Origin: Cellulomonas hominis
GTDB taxonomy: Bacteria; Actinomycetota; Actinomycetes; Actinomycetales; Cellulomonadaceae
Direction: 5' to 3'
DNA: 64,000 nucleotides
NCBI RefSeq assembly: GCF_014201095.1
Contig: NZ_JACHDN010000001.1
Span: 1,488,001 to 1,552,000 of the forward strand
Positions 59,940 through 64,000 of the stretch are shown one piece after another. Positions within the stretch are counted from its first letter, which is position 1. Every line of letters begins with the position of its first letter. A program made the position numbers and the translations under genes. The notes under the pieces were generated by a model, which worked only from the letters and a program-made list of their open reading frames with translations, was not told where the DNA came from and ran no database searches.

Positions 59940-60941
59940 GTGGCGACTATCAAGGACGTGGCGCGACTGGCCGGTGTCAGCCCCATGACGGCGTCGCGCG
60001 TCGTGAACGGCACGGGCAACGTCGGCGCCGACGCCGCGGCGCGCGTGCACGACGCCGTGACGACCCTCGGCTACACCCGGAACCACGCCGCCTCCACGCT
60101 GCGGCGGCGCGGCGGCCCCACGTGGACGGTCGGCCTCGTGATCGAGAACGTGGCCAACCCGTTCCAGGCGCAGCTGCACCGCGAGATCGAGGACGCGGTG
60201 CGGGCGCGCGGCTCCCTCGTCCTGGCCGCCAGCACCGACGAGGACCCGCAGCGGATGGCGGAGCTCGTCCAGGAGCTCCGGTCGCGGCAGGTCGACGGGC
60301 TCGTCGTCGCCCCGCCGCCGGGCGACCAGTCCTACCTGGCCGTCGCGCGCCGGCAGGGCATCCCGGTGGTCCTCGTGGACCGGCCCGCGGACGGCATCGC
60401 CGCGCCCGCCGTGCTGTCCGACGGCCGCGCCGGGACGCAGGAGGCGGTCTCGCACCTCGTGGCGCACGGCCACCGGCGGATCGCCTACGTCACCGACCTG
60501 CGCTCCGCCACCATGCGGGAGCGGCACGCCGGGTTCCTCGACGGCCTGCGGGTGCACGGGCTCGACGCGGACCCGGCCGTCGTGCGCACCGACGTCGAGA
60601 CGCCCGAGGCCGCGTACGCGACCGTGCTGCGGCTGCTCGACCTGCCGCAGCCGCCGACCGCCGTCGTCACCGGGCGCGACGGCACGACGATCGGGGCCCT
60701 GCGCGCGCTGCACCACGCGGGGGCGCAGCGCCGGGTGGCGCTCGTCGGGTTCGACGACGTGGAGCTCGCCGACCTCGTGGAGCCCGGGCTCACCGTGGTG
60801 GCGCAGGACCCCGTCGCCGTGGGGCGCAGCGCGGCGCGGCTGCTGCTCGACCAGCTCGCGCGGCCGGACGAGGTGGTCGAGGGCGTGCGGCTGCGGACGA
60901 CGCTGATCCCCCGGGGGTCGGGGGAGATCCCGGCGGGCTGA
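59940..60941 (+). CDS. LacI-family regulator of the GH172/ABC cluster
   Basis: A 333-residue LacI protein: helix-turn-helix TIKDVARLAGVSPMTASRVV near 3-22, hinge GYTRNHAASTLRRR and a periplasmic-binding-like sensor domain with VALVGFDDVELADLVEPGLT. GTG 59940 is chosen because AGGGAG lies 5 bases upstream and the residues match the usual LacI start; a TTG at 59919 would overlap an operator. It is divergent from the binding-protein operon and convergent with rhaD. Probably represses the GH172 transporter genes (inference). Confidence 0.92.
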   Translation: MATIKDVARLAGVSPMTASRVVNGTGNVGADAAARVHDAVTTLGYTRNHAASTLRRRGGPTWTVGLVIENVANPFQAQLHREIEDAVRARGSLVLAASTDEDPQRMAELVQELRSRQVDGLVVAPPPGDQSYLAVARRQGIPVVLVDRPADGIAAPAVLSDGRAGTQEAVSHLVAHGHRRIAYVTDLRSATMRERHAGFLDGLRVHGLDADPAVVRTDVETPEAAYATVLRLLDLPQPPTAVVTGRDGTTIGALRALHHAGAQRRVALVGFDDVELADLVEPGLTVVAQDPVAVGRSAARLLLDQLARPDEVVEGVRLRTTLIPRGSGEIPAG

Positions 60942-60977
60942 GGCGCGCGCCGCCGGGACCCCTCCGGTCCGGGCCCG

Positions 60978-61802
60978 TCAGGCCCAGGGCGAGTCGATGT
61001 CGAACTCGTTCGCGACCGCCGTGATCTCCTCGCGGGTCAGGCCCTGCGCCTGCCGCCCCGCGACCAGGTCCATGTACTCGTACTTCGCTCCGGTCTCCGC
61101 GTACTCGACGCGGTCAACGGCCCGGGTGACCGAGAAGTCCGAGCGCGACATCGTGCCGTGCTTCGACCACAGCACGATCTCCCGCTCCCGCAGCCCCGCG
61201 ACGTTCGCGGCCTGGAGCTCGTCGGAGCCCGGGATCATGAACTCCAGCACCTCGATGCCCTGGGACAGCGACACGATCGACTCCGGCTCCCAGCGCAGGA
61301 TCGCCGCGTTCATCGCCTTCGTGTCCCGGTAGGCCGGGATGTGCGACAGGTACGTCAGGTGCGGCGGCTGGGCGTGCACGACCGCCTGGAAGTCGATGCC
61401 CCGGCGGGCGACCTGGTCCTGGTGCACCGCGAGGTGCGAGTTGAACTCCGAGGTCAGGCGCTCGAACAGGCGGCGTGGGGACGTGTACAGCGTCGCGGTC
61501 GTGCCGCCCTCGCGGACGCGGACCGCGCCGATCGCGGCCTCCGGGTCGTCCTTGAGCTGCCGCAGCCGGCGGCCGGACCCGGTCGCGAGGACGGTCTTCC
61601 CGGCGAGCGCCGGGGCCGCGAGGGGAAGCGTGATCTCCTCGGTGATCGGGAACCGGCGGCGCAGCTCGACGTCCCAGCCGATGTAGACCGAGATGTTCCC
61701 GGCGCCGGCCTCGGAGGCGTCGATGTCGCAGATGCGCGAGCCGGCCTCGCCCATGGCGGCCAGCAGCTCGTCGAGCTCGGGGAACGGTTCGTGCAGGGGC
61801 AT
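60978..61802 (-). CDS. rhaD: L-rhamnulose-1-phosphate aldolase
   Basis: A 274-residue zinc-dependent class II aldolase (aldolase II/RhaD family) that cleaves L-rhamnulose 1-phosphate to dihydroxyacetone phosphate and L-lactaldehyde. The zinc-binding His pattern is visible in VVHAQPPHLTYLSHIP and the later LWSKHGTMSRS; AGAGNISVYIG near 32-42 contributes to phosphate binding. It is the third gene of rhaI-rhaB-rhaD, 24 bases after rhaB with GAGAAGGA before its ATG. Confidence 0.95.
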   Translation of the reverse strand: MPLHEPFPELDELLAAMGEAGSRICDIDASEAGAGNISVYIGWDVELRRRFPITEEITLPLAAPALAGKTVLATGSGRRLRQLKDDPEAAIGAVRVREGGTTATLYTSPRRLFERLTSEFNSHLAVHQDQVARRGIDFQAVVHAQPPHLTYLSHIPAYRDTKAMNAAILRWEPESIVSLSQGIEVLEFMIPGSDELQAANVAGLREREIVLWSKHGTMSRSDFSVTRAVDRVEYAETGAKYEYMDLVAGRQAQGLTREEITAVANEFDIDSPWA

Positions 61803-61826
61803 GGCGTGTCCTTCTCGGTGGGTGGA

Positions 61827-63335
61827 TCAGGGCCGGAGCCGGTCCTCGGCCCGTTGCCAGGCGAGGTCCGGACCCGTCGGGTCGTAGCGGACGAGGTCGA
61901 CCGACGCGCGCACGACCTCGCGCACCGCGGTCAGCCCGCCGTCGATCTGGCCGAGGGCGAGCGCCTGCGTCAGCAGGTTCCCCATCGCCGTCCCCTCGAC
62001 CGGTCCCGCCACCACCGGCAGCCCGGTGGCGTCGGCGGTGAGCCGGCAGAGCAGGGCGTTCCGGCACCCGCCGCCGACGACGTGCACGACCTCGACCGAT
62101 CGCCCCGTGAGCGTCGAGGCCGTGCGGATGGCCCGGCGGTAGGCCAGGGCGAGCGAGTCGAGGATGCAGCGGGTGACCGCCGCCGGGTCCTCGGGGACGG
62201 GCTGGCCCGTCCGGCGCGCGGCGTCCGCGATCCGCGCGGGCATGTCCCCCGGCGGTGCGAACACCGGGTCGTCGACGTCGACCACGGTCCGCAGCGCCGG
62301 GACGTCCGCGGCGGCCGCCACGAGGTCCGCGACGTCCCGCGGGTCGCCCCGGTCGGCCCAGGTCCGCATGCTCTCCTGCAGCAGCCACAGGCCCGCGACG
62401 TTCCGCAGGTACCGGACGGTGCCGTCGACGCCGAGCTCGTTCGTGAAGTTCGCCGCCCGGCTGTCCTCGGTGAGGACGGGCTCGTCGAGCTCGAGGCCGA
62501 CCAGCGACCACGTGCCCGACGACACGTACGCGGCGTCGCCCGCCATCGGCACCGCGGCCACGGCCGAGGCGGTGTCGTGCGAGCCGACCGCGACGAGCCG
62601 CGTGCCGGGGAGGCCGAGCTCGGCTTCCACGTGCGGCAGGAGGCCCCCGACGACCGTCGCCGGGGGGACGACCGGAGCGAGCAGCCGCGCCACGTCGCGG
62701 CCGGTGGCCGCGCGGACGGCGTCGAGCACCCGCGGGCTCCAGGTCCCGCTGCGGACGTCGAGGAGGCCGGTGGTGGACGCGTTGGTGAGCTCGGTGACGT
62801 GCCGGCCCGTGAGCCAGGCGCCGAGCAGGTCCGGGATCATGAGCAGCCGCTCGGCTGCCGCGAGCTGGGCGTCGCCCGCCGCCGCTGCGAGCTGGTACAC
62901 CGTGTTGAACGGCTGCACCTGGGTGCCGGTGGTGGCGTAGTGCTCGGGCGCCGGGAGCGCGGCCGTCAGGCGCTCGGGCCAGCCGGCCGTGCGGGCGTCC
63001 CGGTAGTGCACCGGGTTGCCGAGCAGGGCGCCGTCCGGGTCCAGCAGGCCGTGGTCGACGGCCCACGAGTCGATCCCGATGCTCGCGACCGGTCCGGCTG
63101 CGCCCGCTGCGCCCGTGGCGCCCGCGGCGCGGAACCCCGCCGTGATGCCCGCCCACAGGGACAGGACGTCCCAGTGCAGGCGCTCCCCGGTCGGGGTCGG
63201 CACGGCGACCGGGCCGTTCGCGAACCGGGACAGCTCCTCGGTGCGCAGCCGGCCGCGCTCGAGGCGCCCGGCGATCACCCGGCCGCTGGAGGCGCCGAGG
63301 TCGACGGCGAGCATCGTCGGGAGTTCGGCGGGCAT
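61827..63335 (-). CDS. rhaB: L-rhamnulokinase
   Basis: A 502-residue FGGY-family kinase that phosphorylates L-rhamnulose. The N-terminal phosphate loop VDLGASSGR (about 11-19) and GIDSWAVDHGLLD fit RhaB; the C-terminal domain has HVVGGGCRNALLC (FGGY signature 2 region) and TGLPVVAGPVEGTAMGN. It starts 4 bases after the rhaI stop, so the genes are translationally coupled; an internal ATG at 63314 is the alternative start. Confidence 0.95.
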   Translation of the reverse strand: MPAELPTMLAVDLGASSGRVIAGRLERGRLRTEELSRFANGPVAVPTPTGERLHWDVLSLWAGITAGFRAAGATGAAGAAGPVASIGIDSWAVDHGLLDPDGALLGNPVHYRDARTAGWPERLTAALPAPEHYATTGTQVQPFNTVYQLAAAAGDAQLAAAERLLMIPDLLGAWLTGRHVTELTNASTTGLLDVRSGTWSPRVLDAVRAATGRDVARLLAPVVPPATVVGGLLPHVEAELGLPGTRLVAVGSHDTASAVAAVPMAGDAAYVSSGTWSLVGLELDEPVLTEDSRAANFTNELGVDGTVRYLRNVAGLWLLQESMRTWADRGDPRDVADLVAAAADVPALRTVVDVDDPVFAPPGDMPARIADAARRTGQPVPEDPAAVTRCILDSLALAYRRAIRTASTLTGRSVEVVHVVGGGCRNALLCRLTADATGLPVVAGPVEGTAMGNLLTQALALGQIDGGLTAVREVVRASVDLVRYDPTGPDLAWQRAEDRLRP

Positions 63336-63339
63336 CGGG

Positions 63340-64000
63340 TCAGGCGCCCCAGCCGGCCTGGGTGCCGCCGACGCGGTCGGCGGCGATGCGCTCGGCGTAG
63401 CCGGAGGCGGCGTAGGCGGCGACCGGGTCGCGGGGCAGGCCGCGGTCCTCGCGCCAGTCCGCCAGGGCCGGGCGCACGTCGGTGTAGAACGCGTCCATGT
63501 AGATCGCGTTGGCGCCCAGGACGTCGCCGGCGTCCTGCGCGGCCCGGAGGGCGGCCTGGTCGATGAGCAGGGCGCGGGCGGTCATCTCCTGGACGTTGAG
63601 CACCGAGCGGATCTGCCCGGGGATCTTGTCCTCGATGTTGTGGCACTGGTCGAGCATGAACGCCACCGGGGACCCGGCCTCCAGGCCGCCGCCGCGCACG
63701 ACCTCGGCGATGATCCGGAACAGCTGGAACGGGTCGGCCGCCCCCACGATCAGGTCGTCGTCGGCGTAGAACCTCGAGTTGAAGTCGAACGACCCGAGCC
63801 GGCCCAGGCGCAGCAGCTGGGCGACGATGAACTCGATGTTCGTCGACGGGGCGTGGTGCCCGGTGTCCAGGCACACCATCGCCCGCTCCCCGAGCGCCGT
63901 GACGTGGGCGTAGGACGTGCCCCAGTCCGGGACGTCCATCGTGTAGAAGTACGGCTCGAAGATCTTGTACTCCAGCACCAGCCGCTGGTGCTCGCCCAGG
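63340..64000 (-). CDS. rhaI: L-rhamnose isomerase, 5' end outside window
   Basis: The last 220 residues of an L-rhamnose isomerase of the RhaI (Pseudomonas/Bacillus-like) TIM-barrel type, which interconverts L-rhamnose and L-rhamnulose with divalent metals. Metal- and substrate-site segments are MVCLDTGHHAPSTNIEFIV, GSFDFNSRFYADDDLIVGA and FMLDQCHNIEDKIPG. The true start is to the right of the window, as are the operon promoter and any regulator or transporter there. Confidence 0.93.
   Translation of the reverse strand, partial: LGEHQRLVLEYKIFEPYFYTMDVPDWGTSYAHVTALGERAMVCLDTGHHAPSTNIEFIVAQLLRLGRLGSFDFNSRFYADDDLIVGAADPFQLFRIIAEVVRGGGLEAGSPVAFMLDQCHNIEDKIPGQIRSVLNVQEMTARALLIDQAALRAAQDAGDVLGANAIYMDAFYTDVRPALADWREDRGLPRDPVAAYAASGYAERIAADRVGGTQAGWGA

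Noticed and set aside
60942..60977. Terminator between the LacI gene (59940-60941) and rhaD
   Set aside because: Only a 5-bp GGACC/GGTCC pairing is present, too weak to call.

Overview
The window is very G+C-rich (about three quarters by eye), densely coded, with many GTG starts, strong GGAGG-type ribosome sites and several starts only 6-8 bases after a -10-like hexamer. With families such as DUF5926, DUF6412 and the SCO7613-type membrane protein, a large LARTG-anchored surface protein and many LacI/ABC/glycosidase clusters, this points to a plant-polysaccharide-degrading actinobacterium, most likely Cellulomonas or a close relative (inference). No tRNA, rRNA, CRISPR array, insertion sequence or replication origin was seen.

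Layout. 0-12 kb: DUF5926 (partial), phosphoglucomutase, a methyltransferase, small genes, an MFS exporter, a 1360-residue membrane protein and a PoxB-like pyruvate oxidase. 11.6-14.5 kb: a gluconate unit (GntR-type repressor, gluconokinase, GntP permease) with nested operator palindromes. 14.5-20 kb: a Rieske/FAD oxidoreductase, a YtxH-like protein, a deletion scar holding the tails of a sugar permease gene and a LacI gene, then an Abi_2/HEPN gene preceded by a very stable hairpin, PPK2, an acetyltransferase and an anti-sigma-type ATPase. 20-32 kb: an MFS porter and GH78 rhamnosidase, a LacI regulator, and a second sugar cluster (binding protein, two permeases, GH1-like enzyme, LacI, GH43) tied together by four CAACGTTG operators. 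32.6-40.5 kb: a 1947-residue cell-wall-anchored protein divergent from a sigma factor fused to an anti-sigma domain and broken by a frameshift.

40.5-64 kb: pseudouridine synthase, GtrA-like and DUF3892 proteins; a ribose-type ABC operon with a D-lyxose-isomerase-like cupin and a DUF4432 epimerase-like protein under a LacI regulator with paired TGAACCGGTTCA operators; an SPFH/ribbon-helix-helix pair; a YidC paralogue with DUF6412; a MarR/MATE unit; a GH172 (DUF2961) glycosidase with its own ABC transporter and LacI regulator; and the L-rhamnose catabolic genes rhaI-rhaB-rhaD, running off the right edge.

How it works together. Most of the window is sugar scavenging: glycosidases release sugars, lipoprotein-dependent ABC or MFS/GntP carriers import them, cytoplasmic isomerases, kinases and aldolases feed them to central metabolism, and each unit has its own LacI or GntR repressor with a visible palindromic operator. 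The most unusual items are the Abi_2/HEPN gene with a candidate RNA partner beside a deletion scar, a 66-67 bp palindromic element present twice between convergent genes, the frameshifted sigma/anti-sigma fusion, and the SPFH/RHH pair with helically phased TGATATC repeats.
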